Shown: positions 24,549 to 35,047 of the stretch, one piece after another
Numbering within the stretch: position 1 is the first letter of the stretch
How the letters are laid out: every line of letters begins with the position of its first letter
Assembly: GCF_900167075.1 (NCBI RefSeq)
Contig: NZ_FUWH01000004.1
Span: 124,001 to 188,000, forward strand
Reading direction: 5' to 3'
Origin: Sediminibacterium ginsengisoli
GTDB lineage: Bacteria; Bacteroidota; Bacteroidia; Chitinophagales; Chitinophagaceae
DNA: 64,000 nt
The notes under the pieces: generated by a model
What the model saw: the letters and a program-made list of their open reading frames with translations, nothing else
Told to the model about the DNA's origin: nothing
Databases searched by the model: none
Made by a program: the position numbers and the translations under genes

Positions 24549-25634
24549 TTAATGTGCTGTTACACTTTTGATCTCATCTGCAACAGGATGTTCTGCCTTG
24601 AACCGGTAGCCCATCAGCTGCGCAATCGTCTGCGCAAACTGCTTCTGGTAATACTGTGTGCCCGCTCCCATTTCTCCCGATGCCTGTATACCAGGTCCTA
24701 ACACAGCAAACCAAATCTCTGAAGCGCCTTCTACCGATGCACCGTGGGATGTCCATTTATTCTTCTGCTTATCGCCACGGCCATGATCGGTTGTTATGAA
24801 TAAGGTGGTTTTATTACGGTACTGCGGCATAGACTGTACTGTCTCCCATAATTGACCGATCCATGCATCTACCCTGTGAGCTGCATCCAGATAAGCGCTG
24901 TAATTACCGGCATGAGCCCATTCATCTGTTTCGCCGTAAGCGATATACAATACTTTGGGCTGGTTCTTTTTCAGGTACTCGAGTGCACCGTAATGCGTGA
25001 ACACATCGAAGCATTCATCTTCATGCCATTGCCGGTGTGAATCCTGCAGCATTGCATTAACGAGTTTTTCCTGCGCATTGGGATGTTGTCCGCCGATATT
25101 GTCATACGCCGAAAAAACAGGCACACCGCTTTCTTTTTCGTTGAGTATCCTGTCGAACGCATTCCACGCACCAAACGCAGCTACTTTTCCTTTCAGTTTT
25201 GGCTGTTTGTTGAAAAAGGCTGTGAGCGTGGTATTGGGGTTCGGTTTATAATCATTCGAATTGATCGAATCATCCACATAACCACACATGATCTCACTGT
25301 AGCCGGGGTAAGAGAACCAGTATGGGTTCGACACATTTACCAGGTTGCCTTTGTTGCGGTTACCGTATAATTGCCCTTTACTGCTGATCGTACTCCAGAA
25401 AAATGGCAGTAGTTTTTTGCGTCGCTCATTTACATCGGCAGACCAGTAGCGGTTGTAAATATGTGTACTGTCTTTGCCTTTGATACGCATCGCGCTGACT
25501 ACACCGGTATCAAGTCCGCCGAATAATTCCTGCCAGCGGAAACCATCTGTAGTGATGATAATCACATTTTCTGTTTGCTGTGCATTCACCTGTATAGTCA
25601 TCAGCATCAGCAAAGGAATCAGTATTCTTCTCAT
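24549..25634 (-). CDS. Secreted alkaline-phosphatase-superfamily protein
   Basis: 361 residues. Signal peptide MRRILIPLLMLMTIQVNAQ. The active-site start NVIIITTDGFRWQELFGGLD with a metal-binding Asp and Thr nucleophile, and the later THYG and DHGRGDKQKNKWTSHG segments (metal Asp and His), place it in the type I phosphodiesterase/sulfatase-like superfamily. The substrate is unknown: it could be a nucleotide pyrophosphatase, phosphatase or sulfatase. Stands alone, convergent with the enoyl-CoA hydratase through a shared terminator. Confidence 0.88.
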   Translation of the reverse strand: MRRILIPLLMLMTIQVNAQQTENVIIITTDGFRWQELFGGLDTGVVSAMRIKGKDSTHIYNRYWSADVNERRKKLLPFFWSTISSKGQLYGNRNKGNLVNVSNPYWFSYPGYSEIMCGYVDDSINSNDYKPNPNTTLTAFFNKQPKLKGKVAAFGAWNAFDRILNEKESGVPVFSAYDNIGGQHPNAQEKLVNAMLQDSHRQWHEDECFDVFTHYGALEYLKKNQPKVLYIAYGETDEWAHAGNYSAYLDAAHRVDAWIGQLWETVQSMPQYRNKTTLFITTDHGRGDKQKNKWTSHGASVEGASEIWFAVLGPGIQASGEMGAGTQYYQKQFAQTIAQLMGYRFKAEHPVADEIKSVTAH

Positions 25635-25663
25635 ATAGCTCGATTTATGCTTCCTTAAACATA

Positions 25664-25692
25664 AAAAAAACCACCGGATTATCGGTGGTTTT
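25664..25692 (-). terminator. Terminator of the M16 peptidase
   Basis: On the minus strand AAAACCACCG, loop, CGGTGGTTTT followed by more T, 19 bases after the peptidase stop codon at 25712. Confidence 0.9.
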
Positions 25693-25711
25693 CGGAATGT
25701 TTTAATTGTTA

Positions 25712-28648
25712 TTAATAACCGAAGAGTTCTTCAAGGCTTACTTTCTTCACTGCGCCATATTTCTTCAGGTCATCCATGGTCACTTTCTTCTCTGAAGCCA
25801 CCACTGCATAAGTGTATGGTTTTCTTGAGAGTTCCGTATCATGGAGTTTTTTCAGATCATTGAATGTAATGGCCGATGCCTGTGTATAGATATCTTTCCT
25901 GATATCATGATCTACACCTTTTCTTTTTCCGGCGAGGTAATTGAACACGATCGCATCTTTGGTGATCCTTTCGGTCTCATAATCCTTCAGGAGGCTTTTC
26001 TTCGCATTCTCAAAAGTCTGTTCTGCTTCAGGCAGGTCGTTGATCAGCTCATTCATACCATTGATCGCTTCGTGGAATTTGTCTGCCTGGCTGCCCACGT
26101 AAGCGATAAAGGCAAACTTGTCTTCCTTCTTGCCCGGTGTCTGCAGAGCCGCAAATGTTGAATAAGCAAGCGCTTTGGATTCACGGATGGTCTGGAATAC
26201 GATCGCTCCCATGCCGCCGCCGAAATAGTTATTGAATACGCTTGTTACTGCTTCCTTCTTCGGATCATATTGTTCCAGGTTCCTTACCCAGTAGATCTCC
26301 GACTGCACCATGTCATAATCAGCGAACAATACACTGTTCTCTTTCTGAATGGTACGCTCGAATTTAACAGGCGCAGGTGCTGCAGTCCAGGTTGCAGGTA
26401 ACTGGTGATTGGTCTTCAGGCTGGCTGTGAGTTCCGGTAAGGTTTTCGGACCGTAATAGATCACCTTATGTTCGAATGAGAAAATCGAGTGCAGGATGTT
26501 TACCAGGTCTGCCGCTTTCAGGTTTTTGATCTCATCGTTGGTGAGCGTATAGTTGAAAGGATTCAGTGCACCATAAGAACCGTAGCTCCTCAGTGCGCTC
26601 ATGATCGCATTCTTATTCAGTTTATTGTTTGCCCTGGTACGGACAAGACGATTTTTCAGTCCTTCCAGCGCAGCTTCATCGGGCTTGCAGGTGCGTACCA
26701 GTTCTTCGAACAGTTTCACTGCTTTTTCAAAGTTTTCGTTCAGACCGCTTAATGATAAAGTGGTGGTTTCAGTTCCTGCGGAAGCACTGAAGCTGCATGC
26801 CAGGTTGTAGAATTCTTTACTGATCTGTTCTGCAGAATATTTATCAGTGCCGATGAACTGCAGGTACTGTAATGCAAGTGATAACTGCTTGCTGTTCCAG
26901 CTTCCCATATCGAAATAGTAATACATGCGGAAGAGACTGTTCTCTTTGTTCGGCACATACAGTATTTCTGCATTACCCGCTTTTCCTTTCTGGATGTCTT
27001 TATCAAAATCCAGCCAGAGTGGTTTTACTGCGCTTAATGGTTTATCGTTGATCGCTTTTACAAACGGTGATTGTTTGGTAGCGTTGGTTTCTACCGGTGT
27101 AATGGTTGGCTTCTCAACTTTCACTACATTCTTGTCTTCACCCTTGCGTTTGTAAAGCACTACATAATTGTCGGCAAAAAACTGGTTGGCAAATGCCACC
27201 ACGTCTTTCTTGCTGATCCTGCCCATCGCATCCAGCTGTTCAACATCGTTGATCCATTTGGTGCCTTTGTTCTTGATAAAGGCATCGGTAATGCTTTCTA
27301 CACGATTCGCATTATTTTCCAGCCCTTGTAATTCGAACAGTTTGTAGTTGGCAACGATCGCTTTGATCAGTGACTCATCGAAATCTCCTTTTTTCAGGAT
27401 CGAGATCTGTTCCATCAGCAGGTCTTTCACTTCTTCCAGCGTCTGGCCCTGTTTTGGTGCAGCAGAAATAGAGAATACGCCGTAATCCTTATACTGCCTT
27501 ACGCCTGCGCCTGAACGAAGTACTTTCTGTTGTTTGTTCAGGTTCAGATCGAACAGACCGGCTTTACCGTTAGAAAGGATGGAAGAAACCAGCACTGCCA
27601 TCAGCGCCTCTTTTGAATCGGAAGCACCTACCCTGTAACAGAGCTGCATGCTTTCTGCGCTTGGGCCGTAGATGTCTTTGATGATCGGTCCTGCCAGTGG
27701 TTTTTCCGGAGCAGGATTATATTCCTGAACAGGTTTGCTCTTCATGTAACTGAAGCGGTCGTCGATCTGTTTGATCAGTTTGTCCGGATCGATATCACCT
27801 GCCATTACAATAGCCATATTGTTAGGCACATAATATTTGTAATAATAATCACGGATCGCATTCAGTGAAGGATTTTTCAGGTGCTCGATAGTACCGATCG
27901 TGGTCTGCTGACCATAATTATGTGTGGGGAACAGGTAATAGTGCGACGCATCCTGCATTTTCCAGCCGTCCTCATCCAGTGAACGGTTCTTTTCTTCATA
28001 AACCGCTTCGAGTTCGGTATGGAAAATACGGAGTACGGGGTTACGGAAACGCTCTGCCTGTACATCAAGGAATTTGTCGATCGCGTTGGAGGGCACATCT
28101 TCCTCATATACAGTCTCTTCCACCCATGTATGCGCATTGGTTCCCTGTGCGCCCATGGCTGCCATCATCTTATCATATTCATTGGCGATGGCAAATTTTG
28201 CTGCTTCTCCCGATACCCTGTCGATCTCTTTATAGATCTCTTTTCTTTTGGCCTCGTCTTTGGTTGAATTATACTGCTCATACAGTCCGTCGATCTTGTC
28301 GAGCAATGGTTTTTCCTTTGCCCAGTCGAGCGAACCGTATTTATCGGTTCCTTTAAACAACAGGTGCTCCAGGTAGTGAGCCAGACCTGTATGGTCTTTC
28401 GGGTCGGTGTTGCTGCCCGCGCGCACCGGGATACGGACTGCCACACGGGGTTCTTTTTTATTTACGGATAAAACAACGGTAAGGCCATTCTTGAGGGTAT
28501 AGAAACGGGCTTTCATCGGGTCATTGGTCACATATTTGTATGTGTACCCGCCCGATGTGGCCTGCTTCCACTCGTATTTGCTCTGCGCAGACACGAGCTG
28601 TACGCTCAACGCCAACATAGTAATCAATAATAACTTCATAGGTTTCAT
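25712..28648 (-). CDS. M16 family zinc peptidase (pitrilysin-like)
   Basis: 978 residues. Signal peptide MKPMKLLLITMLALSVQLVSAQ; an internal ATG at 28639 is an equally possible start. The first half carries the inverted zinc motif H91-Y-L-E-H95 (HTGLAHYLEHLLFKGT), with a downstream Glu at TELEAVYEEKNRSLD. The later half is the homologous but non-catalytic domain (e.g. YFGGGMGAIVFQTIRES), as expected for a full pitrilysin/insulinase-like chain. It is a probable periplasmic peptidase. Divergent from fumC, with a near-consensus TACCTTGA box between; terminator downstream. Confidence 0.92.
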   Translation of the reverse strand: MKPMKLLLITMLALSVQLVSAQSKYEWKQATSGGYTYKYVTNDPMKARFYTLKNGLTVVLSVNKKEPRVAVRIPVRAGSNTDPKDHTGLAHYLEHLLFKGTDKYGSLDWAKEKPLLDKIDGLYEQYNSTKDEAKRKEIYKEIDRVSGEAAKFAIANEYDKMMAAMGAQGTNAHTWVEETVYEEDVPSNAIDKFLDVQAERFRNPVLRIFHTELEAVYEEKNRSLDEDGWKMQDASHYYLFPTHNYGQQTTIGTIEHLKNPSLNAIRDYYYKYYVPNNMAIVMAGDIDPDKLIKQIDDRFSYMKSKPVQEYNPAPEKPLAGPIIKDIYGPSAESMQLCYRVGASDSKEALMAVLVSSILSNGKAGLFDLNLNKQQKVLRSGAGVRQYKDYGVFSISAAPKQGQTLEEVKDLLMEQISILKKGDFDESLIKAIVANYKLFELQGLENNANRVESITDAFIKNKGTKWINDVEQLDAMGRISKKDVVAFANQFFADNYVVLYKRKGEDKNVVKVEKPTITPVETNATKQSPFVKAINDKPLSAVKPLWLDFDKDIQKGKAGNAEILYVPNKENSLFRMYYYFDMGSWNSKQLSLALQYLQFIGTDKYSAEQISKEFYNLACSFSASAGTETTTLSLSGLNENFEKAVKLFEELVRTCKPDEAALEGLKNRLVRTRANNKLNKNAIMSALRSYGSYGALNPFNYTLTNDEIKNLKAADLVNILHSIFSFEHKVIYYGPKTLPELTASLKTNHQLPATWTAAPAPVKFERTIQKENSVLFADYDMVQSEIYWVRNLEQYDPKKEAVTSVFNNYFGGGMGAIVFQTIRESKALAYSTFAALQTPGKKEDKFAFIAYVGSQADKFHEAINGMNELINDLPEAEQTFENAKKSLLKDYETERITKDAIVFNYLAGKRKGVDHDIRKDIYTQASAITFNDLKKLHDTELSRKPYTYAVVASEKKVTMDDLKKYGAVKKVSLEELFGY

Positions 28649-28802
28649 AACAGTATTTTAGAAACTTCAAGGTAGAAAAAATATCATATCGCCAGCTATA
28701 AATTTGATCGCGTGCGCCGGATGGTTTCGGCGATTGAATCGCGGTTAGTTTTCGATTTTTACTGTTTTTCCGGGTTGCGGTGGCTGTTTTCCCATTCCCG
28801 CT

Positions 28803-28810
28803 TACCTTTG
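28803..28810 (+). promoter_or_regulatory. -7 box of the fumC promoter
   Basis: TACCTTTG, a full match to the Bacteroidota -7 consensus, 45 bases before the chosen fumC ATG. The region between the divergent M16 gene and fumC (28649-28855) holds no gene. Confidence 0.5.
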
Positions 28811-28855
28811 CAGCGTCAAAAAAACATCGATCATATCCCAATTAAAACAGAGATC

Positions 28856-30259
28856 ATGGAATTCAGGATTGAGAAAGACACTATGGGCGAGGTAAAAGTG
28901 CCAGCTCAGGTTTACTGGGGCGCCCAGACACAGCGCAGCATTGAGAATTTCAAAATTGCGCAGGACATCAACAAAATGCCCAAAGAGATCATCAAGGCTT
29001 TTGCTTACCTGAAAAAAGCAGCCGCCCTTACCAATTTCGACGCCGGCGTACTCCCGCAGGAAAAAGCCGAACTGATCGGCCAGGTTTGCGATGAGATCCT
29101 GGAAGACAAACTGAACGACGAGTTCCCGCTCGTGGTCTGGCAGACCGGCTCCGGTACCCAGAGCAATATGAACGTAAACGAAGTGATCGCTTACCGCGGC
29201 CACGTGATCAAGGGCGGCAGCCTCACCGATAAGGAAAAATTCCTGCATCCGAACGACGATGTAAACAAGTCTCAGTCGTCTAATGACACTTTCCCTACCG
29301 CCATGCACATTGCGGCTTACAATATCCTGCAGGAAGTAACGATCCCCGGCATTAAAAAACTGCGTGATACACTTGCCGCAAAAAGCAAGGCGTATATGCA
29401 TGTGGTGAAGATCGGCCGTACACACTTCATGGACGCCACACCGTTAACCGTTGGCCAGGAACTCAGCGGTTATGTAAGCCAGCTCGACCATGGTCTCCGC
29501 GCCATCGAGAATGCCTTGCCACACCTGTCTGAGCTTGCGCTGGGCGGCACAGCAGTAGGTACCGGTATCAATACACCAAAGAACTACGCGGTAAACGTAG
29601 CTGCACATATTGCAAAACTGACAGGTAGACCCTTCGTTACTGCTGAAAATAAATTTGAAGCCCTGGCTGCACACGATGCGATCGTGGAAGCACATGGAGC
29701 CCTGAAAACCGTAGCAGTAAGCCTGATGAAGATCGCCAACGATATTCGTATGCTCAGCTCAGGCCCACGCAGCGGTATCGGCGAACTGTTCATACCGGAT
29801 AACGAACCGGGATCATCCATCATGCCTGGAAAAGTAAACCCTACGCAATGTGAAGCGCTTACCATGATCGCTGCACAGGTAATGGGTAACGATGTTGCCA
29901 TCGGTATCGGCGGCGCTACAGGTCATTTCGAACTAAATGTGTTCAAACCCGTAATGATCTACAACTTCCTGCACAGCGCAAGACTGATCGGTGATGGTTG
30001 TGTGAGCTTTAACGATAAATGCGCAACCGGCATCGAACCGATCGAAGCGAACATCAAAAAACACGTAGACAACAGCCTCATGCTGGTAACCGCACTCAAT
30101 ACGAAAATCGGTTATTATAAAGCTGCAGAGATCGCGCAGAAAGCGCATAAGGAAGGCACTACCCTGAAAGAAATGGCAGTAAAACTGGGCTACCTGACTC
30201 CTGAAGAGTTCGATGCCTGGGTAATTCCTGCCGACATGGTTGGTGAACTCAACGGTTAA
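28856..30259 (+). CDS. fumC: Class II fumarate hydratase
   Basis: 467 residues, full length. [20 protein letters not shown] is the family N-terminus. The fumarase/aspartase superfamily signature [11 protein letters not shown] is intact; [16 protein letters not shown] and [13 protein letters not shown] are the other conserved blocks. It catalyses fumarate to malate in the TCA cycle. The ATG at 28856 is chosen because the longer frame upstream holds non-coding sequence that includes the -7 box. A terminator follows. Confidence 0.97.
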   Translation: MEFRIEKDTMGEVKVPAQVYWGAQTQRSIENFKIAQDINKMPKEIIKAFAYLKKAAALTNFDAGVLPQEKAELIGQVCDEILEDKLNDEFPLVVWQTGSGTQSNMNVNEVIAYRGHVIKGGSLTDKEKFLHPNDDVNKSQSSNDTFPTAMHIAAYNILQEVTIPGIKKLRDTLAAKSKAYMHVVKIGRTHFMDATPLTVGQELSGYVSQLDHGLRAIENALPHLSELALGGTAVGTGINTPKNYAVNVAAHIAKLTGRPFVTAENKFEALAAHDAIVEAHGALKTVAVSLMKIANDIRMLSSGPRSGIGELFIPDNEPGSSIMPGKVNPTQCEALTMIAAQVMGNDVAIGIGGATGHFELNVFKPVMIYNFLHSARLIGDGCVSFNDKCATGIEPIEANIKKHVDNSLMLVTALNTKIGYYKAAEIAQKAHKEGTTLKEMAVKLGYLTPEEFDAWVIPADMVGELNG

Positions 30260-30281
30260 TATCTGAAGAATAACTGTATAC

Positions 30282-30313
30282 AAAAGCCGGGCTCTGATGA
30301 ACCCGGCTTTTTC
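30282..30313. terminator. Bidirectional terminator after fumC
   Basis: AAAAGCCGGG-ctctgatgaa-CCCGGCTTTT followed by TCTTT, between fumC (stop 30259) and a convergent gene (stop 30326). Confidence 0.88.
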
Positions 30314-30325
30314 TTTCCTTCCTGC

Positions 30326-31042
30326 TTAGTTGGCCCGTTTGAAATAGAGCTTGAGCTTATCGTTGATATAATATTTAAGATCTTCCTCCGTAGTATGACT
30401 GCGCAGCCACTGGTATGAAGGACGATACTGCTGCATAAAATCCTGTAAAGCATCGTCTTTTAACCCGGTATATTGATGCACAAGCGCTGGTGTAAAACGA
30501 TAATTGATATACGCTTCCTTTTCAAAAGATTCATAAAATTCGTATGCCTTTCTTTTTGCTTTCTCGCGCCTGGAAAACCGGTCGATGTTGAGCGCTATAC
30601 CTGCTCCGGAATTGGATGCAGCAACGGATGGAATGATCCTGCCGCCGATATCCTGCAGTAAATCATTCCTGCGCTCAAGGCTGTCGCGCTGGTACTGGTT
30701 CATGCCTTTGGTATTCACGGTAACCATGGTAAGATCACCCGATAAAGATGAAAGGAATAACGACAAGGTATCCTGTTCTGCATAACGGTTATCATAACGC
30801 AGTGTATCGAAATGATAACCCACCGCTGCAAAAGACAATACCTGTCCGGCAGCCAGTTCTATAGAGAAGCGGCCGGTACTCCCTGTCATTACCGTCTTTC
30901 CTGTATTCGCATTGGTCACGCTTGCAAGCGCGATCGGATGTCCTGTTGCGCTGTCGCGGAGATAACCCCATTTTACCGTTCTTTTCTGTGCTGCTGCCAG
31001 CATAACCGGGATGCAGAGCAGCAATGTCATTAGAATCCTCAT
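30326..31042 (-). CDS. Secreted carboxypeptidase-regulatory-like domain protein
   Basis: 238 residues. Signal peptide MRILMTLLLCIPVMLAAAQ; the ATG at 31042 is chosen over a longer frame without a signal. A CarboxypepD_reg-like domain follows (VKWGYLRDSATGHPIALASV, with TGSTGRFSIELAAG), then a helical C-terminal half with an Arg-rich FSRREKAKRKAYEFYESFEK. The pattern is common in Bacteroidota as a small envelope protein; function unknown. Convergent with fumC. Confidence 0.8.
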   Translation of the reverse strand: MRILMTLLLCIPVMLAAAQKRTVKWGYLRDSATGHPIALASVTNANTGKTVMTGSTGRFSIELAAGQVLSFAAVGYHFDTLRYDNRYAEQDTLSLFLSSLSGDLTMVTVNTKGMNQYQRDSLERRNDLLQDIGGRIIPSVAASNSGAGIALNIDRFSRREKAKRKAYEFYESFEKEAYINYRFTPALVHQYTGLKDDALQDFMQQYRPSYQWLRSHTTEEDLKYYINDKLKLYFKRAN

Positions 31043-31095
31043 ATATCCCTTTTTTACAAAGATACCACTGTTAAAGAATCGTCCGGTAATGCGCA

Positions 31096-31125
31096 TAAAA
31101 AAGACCGGCAAGCCGGTCTTTTTTA
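31096..31125 (-). terminator. Terminator of the subtilase gene
   Basis: AAAAAAGACCGGC and GCCGGTCTTTTTT around a 2-base centre: a strong stem with T-runs on both sides. It sits 3 bases after the subtilase stop codon on the minus strand. Confidence 0.9.
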
Positions 31126-31127
31126 TT

Positions 31128-34100
31128 TTATCGCTGGATCAGGATCTTCTGTGTGTAAATCTTCTTATCGTGATGGATCTTCATCACATAGAAAGATGAA
31201 CTGATATTGGTAAGCTGTATCGGTTTCGAGAACTTACCTGAGAAACCAGGGTAAGACCTGTTGTATACGCGCTGACCGGAAGCGTTGTAGATTTCTATCG
31301 ACAGATCGCTTTTATTGGTCACTTCAAAGGACAGGTTAAACAGGCCATTGTTCGGATTCGGTGACACGCTCAGCTTGATCTCCTGAGCCAGTACTTCCGG
31401 CGGCAATGCTGTAACAACCACAGCGATCACGTTGGAAATTTTAGGACATGATGCGAGCGGATCGCCGATCACAACTTTATAGGAGCCTGACTGTGTTGGT
31501 TTATACCGTTGTGATGTTGCACCGGCTAGCGCCACATCGTTCAGGTACCATTGCACATTGGTTGCAGTATTACATACCAGTTCATCACCTACCTGCGTGA
31601 TCACAGGCGCAGCTACCGTTGTAGCAGTGATCGCTGTTCTGTCGCTCACGCATGCGCCGGTGGTTACTTTCATATCATAGAAGAAATAATAGAAAGGTGA
31701 ATAAGCGCTCGGATCAGTACCTGCACTGTTACCTGTAATAGTCATAAGACCGGGAACACCCTGCGGATAAGTTGTGGTACCTGCGATATTCTTGTTACGG
31801 AAAATGGTAGCACCATTCTTGTCGCATTCCACCAGCAGGATATGATCTCCTGTTTGTGTTACCGGCAGGTTCAGCATAAAGACTGCACCCGGATCAACAG
31901 CACTGTTACCAGGTACTTCCGCCGTGGTCTGTGAGCCATCGGCAGCGGTAACGATCGGTGCGGGTGTAGGGTTCGGGTGCGTGGCCGCCACATCCAGTGT
32001 GGTGGATGACAGGATCGTGTACCTGAATGAGCCGTCTGCATTGGTCGATACCAGGTTACCCACCGTAATCTTTATGGTTCCCGGATTACCGATATACAGG
32101 CGCACACTTTCAAGAATAACAGGAACACTGTTGTTGAAGCGTACATAGTTACCCCTGAAATTGTTATAACCTCCATCGGTATATACCAGCTTGTTGGCAG
32201 GACCGATATTCGCGCTCGCTTCTTTTGCCAGGTAATAGGTATTATTGGAAGGAATGGTTGTTGTTGATGCTGTAGTTCCCGTTGCCAGTGGTGATGTTGC
32301 CGTTGCAGAAGAATACCAGAAATAATTGCCGCCTGTAAGCGGGTTGGTTACGGTGAGGCTTGCACTGGTACCGCAGATATCCGCTGTACCTGTTGGCCCG
32401 GCCGGTCTCTGGCTGATGGAAATACTCGCAGCAAGCGAATTGTTGGCGGGTGATTGATCACCTGTAACAGTTGCCGTACCGGTAATGGTATAAGTTGTGC
32501 CCGCCACCGCAGCGAAAGATGTCTGGAAGGTAAAATCTGCAGAACTTAACGCTGCAATGGTTCCTTTATAAGTGCTGAATACCGTAGCAACAGTTGTGGC
32601 ACCATTCTTAACATCCAGCGCAACTGGTATATTGGATTGCGCTGCGGTTCCGTTATTCTTGATGCGGATGGTCACGTATTGTGATGCATTCTCACAATCG
32701 CCGGATAAGGGTGTCACGATATCACTTACTGCAACATCGGTAGAAGCTGGTACTACACGAATGCGGTAATCCTGTGTTTCTCCGTTATTATAAGTACCGC
32801 AGGATGTTACATCGGAAGCAACGGATGTTTCCTGCACCACCACGCGCATAATGCTTACACTGCCTACTGTTAACCTTGCAGGCGTTGTAACATTGGCAGT
32901 GAACAGCGCGCCATTGGAAAGTACACCGCTTGTTGCCACCAGTTCGCCGGCATCGGTGAATACGCCGTTGTTGTTATAATCGATAAATACTTTTACGATC
33001 TTGTTGGCATTGCTTGCATCTGAGCTTCCCACTTTCACTGCAAGCGGGATCACCTGTGATGGTTCTACATCCGTTACAATATTGGTATTGTTGGTATAGC
33101 TGGTATTTCCTGCCGGATTCTGTTTTTTAATATTATTGAAGCTCACGCTGTCGATCCTGGAGCCGGTATTTGATGCCGGTGCCGATGCACAATAAGCCGT
33201 TCCGCCCACACCGCTCACCAGCAGCGAATAGGCCTGTGAACCGCGGGCCAGTGTTCCCTTATGCGATACAGTGATGGTATAGGTCTGACCTGCAATGGTG
33301 CTGTCGAGGTCTATCCTTTCAACGTTATCAATAATATTATCCCCCGGTGTTGCCACAAGCGCTGGATTGGCAGGATCAAGGATCCAGGGCATGTAGGTTC
33401 TTGTGCCACGGGTGATCCGTATATCCAGGTCGTTAACAAGTTTCCGTGTTGTGTTGTTGAGGACATTCGTTTTCTCCACATCCCCCTTTACATCCGTCCA
33501 GCAGATCGTTGCACGCAGTTCTCCCTTACCTGATGCTATCACCGGTATTGAAAAACTGCCGCCGTTATTCAATACATTTTCATACAGCAAATGTGCACTC
33601 GTAGCTGCGTTATTGGAAGGAACCGCCGCAGTGATCACAGCTGCTGCTTTTTCCACGTTCAGCAAACCCCAGCCATACTGGTAATCCGGACCCGGCGCTG
33701 CTCCTGCTTCTTCTGCAGTATGAATGGCCAGTCCTTTCAGTGTTGCCGAACGCAGAAATGAGCCGCTTTTCAGCTTGCCGTAATATTCCTGCAGCAGCAG
33801 TAATGATCCTGTTGCATTGGGCGCTGCCATAGATGTTCCGCTCAGGCTCGCATAACTGGTAGTACTGCCGGCTACTGTTGATAATACACTTACACCATCT
33901 GCAACAATATCCGGTTTGATTCGTCCGTCATCTGTTGGCCCCCAGCTGCTGAAAGAACTCATTACCACATCCTGTGCACGGTTGTAACCGCCGGGCAATC
34001 CCTGTACAGCTCCTACCGTAAGAATATTTTTCGCGTTACAATCCCAGGTAATGGAACCATAACTATCGTTGCTGCTGATACCAGCCGGCCTTGCGCCCGC

Positions 34101-34958
34101 TGCAGCCATCTGGTTGCTGGCGTTATACCTGTAATAAGATTCACCCACCGCGGGACCGTTCTCGTTGCGGTTGTTTCCCGCCGATTTCACGATCAGGTAA
34201 AAAGGTGCGTTATAGGCAATTGAATCGAGCGACTGGGCATCGTCGCTGTAATAACCGAATTTATAATCTTCATTTTCATTGGGACGACCGTAGAACTCCC
34301 AGCGGGATTGCGAGGAATTGTAGTTCCAGCCTGAAATAACGGAATAGGAATGGTTCGACAAAAGCAGGTTTGGTGCTTCGGCCGTCATTTCAACGATATC
34401 AGAGGTATAATCGTAAGCAACGATTCCGGGCATTGCGAAAGCCATACCTTTTGCGCTCGGGTTAATCCCTGTAGCGATCATGGTACCGGCTACGTGCGTA
34501 GGATGATCTTCGAAAGAAGCGGGATTATCTTTCTGCGTAACGCGGCCTTTCAGTTCTACGTGGCTTTCGAGTACCTTACCGCCATCCCAGATACCCAGTT
34601 TGTTTTTCAGGAAAGCAGAATTGCCGCTAAGCGATAATCCTGAACTACCACCCGGCCATAACTGGTTTGCCCTTGTGGTAGCCGCAGCGATGGCATTGCT
34701 GCTGGACATATAATATTTCGGGAAGCCAAAAGCATCAACACCGATCAGTACGCCGCGGGTATTGTTTCTGCCGCGGACGGTCAGCTCCCAGCCCTTTTGC
34801 CTGGCCATGGAAAGCGTACGGGCATAATCCACTTCATCTTTCAGTTTGAATTGCCGGGCGCTTTCTTCCAGGACAGATTTATTGGTAACGACCTGCGCAT
34901 GAGTAGTATAAAAGATTCCGCATGTGCACGTTAAAGCAAGTAGAATTTTTTTCAGCAT
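31128..34958 (-). CDS. T9SS-secreted S8 subtilisin-like serine peptidase with CARDB, GEVED and Ig-like modules
   Basis: 1276 residues, signal peptide to about 21. Catalytic triad visible: D125 (LGIWDGGK), H155 (DHPTHVAGTM) and S376 (SGTSMAAPNATG), with oxyanion Asn around 262 (SAGNNRNENG). After the peptidase: a GEVED-type domain (VFIDYNNNGVFTDAGE), a CARDB-like domain (VTIRIKNNGTAAQSNIPVAL), an Ig-like region and a C-terminal T9SS sorting domain ending YVMKIHHDKKIYTQKILIQR with FNLSFEVTNKSDLSIEIYNASG-type features. It is therefore a secreted, surface-released protease. Terminator at its end; single gene. Confidence 0.95.
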   Translation of the reverse strand: MLKKILLALTCTCGIFYTTHAQVVTNKSVLEESARQFKLKDEVDYARTLSMARQKGWELTVRGRNNTRGVLIGVDAFGFPKYYMSSSNAIAAATTRANQLWPGGSSGLSLSGNSAFLKNKLGIWDGGKVLESHVELKGRVTQKDNPASFEDHPTHVAGTMIATGINPSAKGMAFAMPGIVAYDYTSDIVEMTAEAPNLLLSNHSYSVISGWNYNSSQSRWEFYGRPNENEDYKFGYYSDDAQSLDSIAYNAPFYLIVKSAGNNRNENGPAVGESYYRYNASNQMAAAGARPAGISSNDSYGSITWDCNAKNILTVGAVQGLPGGYNRAQDVVMSSFSSWGPTDDGRIKPDIVADGVSVLSTVAGSTTSYASLSGTSMAAPNATGSLLLLQEYYGKLKSGSFLRSATLKGLAIHTAEEAGAAPGPDYQYGWGLLNVEKAAAVITAAVPSNNAATSAHLLYENVLNNGGSFSIPVIASGKGELRATICWTDVKGDVEKTNVLNNTTRKLVNDLDIRITRGTRTYMPWILDPANPALVATPGDNIIDNVERIDLDSTIAGQTYTITVSHKGTLARGSQAYSLLVSGVGGTAYCASAPASNTGSRIDSVSFNNIKKQNPAGNTSYTNNTNIVTDVEPSQVIPLAVKVGSSDASNANKIVKVFIDYNNNGVFTDAGELVATSGVLSNGALFTANVTTPARLTVGSVSIMRVVVQETSVASDVTSCGTYNNGETQDYRIRVVPASTDVAVSDIVTPLSGDCENASQYVTIRIKNNGTAAQSNIPVALDVKNGATTVATVFSTYKGTIAALSSADFTFQTSFAAVAGTTYTITGTATVTGDQSPANNSLAASISISQRPAGPTGTADICGTSASLTVTNPLTGGNYFWYSSATATSPLATGTTASTTTIPSNNTYYLAKEASANIGPANKLVYTDGGYNNFRGNYVRFNNSVPVILESVRLYIGNPGTIKITVGNLVSTNADGSFRYTILSSTTLDVAATHPNPTPAPIVTAADGSQTTAEVPGNSAVDPGAVFMLNLPVTQTGDHILLVECDKNGATIFRNKNIAGTTTYPQGVPGLMTITGNSAGTDPSAYSPFYYFFYDMKVTTGACVSDRTAITATTVAAPVITQVGDELVCNTATNVQWYLNDVALAGATSQRYKPTQSGSYKVVIGDPLASCPKISNVIAVVVTALPPEVLAQEIKLSVSPNPNNGLFNLSFEVTNKSDLSIEIYNASGQRVYNRSYPGFSGKFSKPIQLTNISSSFYVMKIHHDKKIYTQKILIQR

Positions 34959-35047
34959 AACCGGTTTAGTTTATTTGCCCGGGGATAAACGGCATTTTCC
35001 TCAAGAATGTTTACTAAATTAGATACTTTCACCATTCAATGTGATGT

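Noticed and set aside
28802..29425. 207-codon minus-strand frame over fumC
   Set aside because: Antisense shadow of a full-length fumarase with intact signature.
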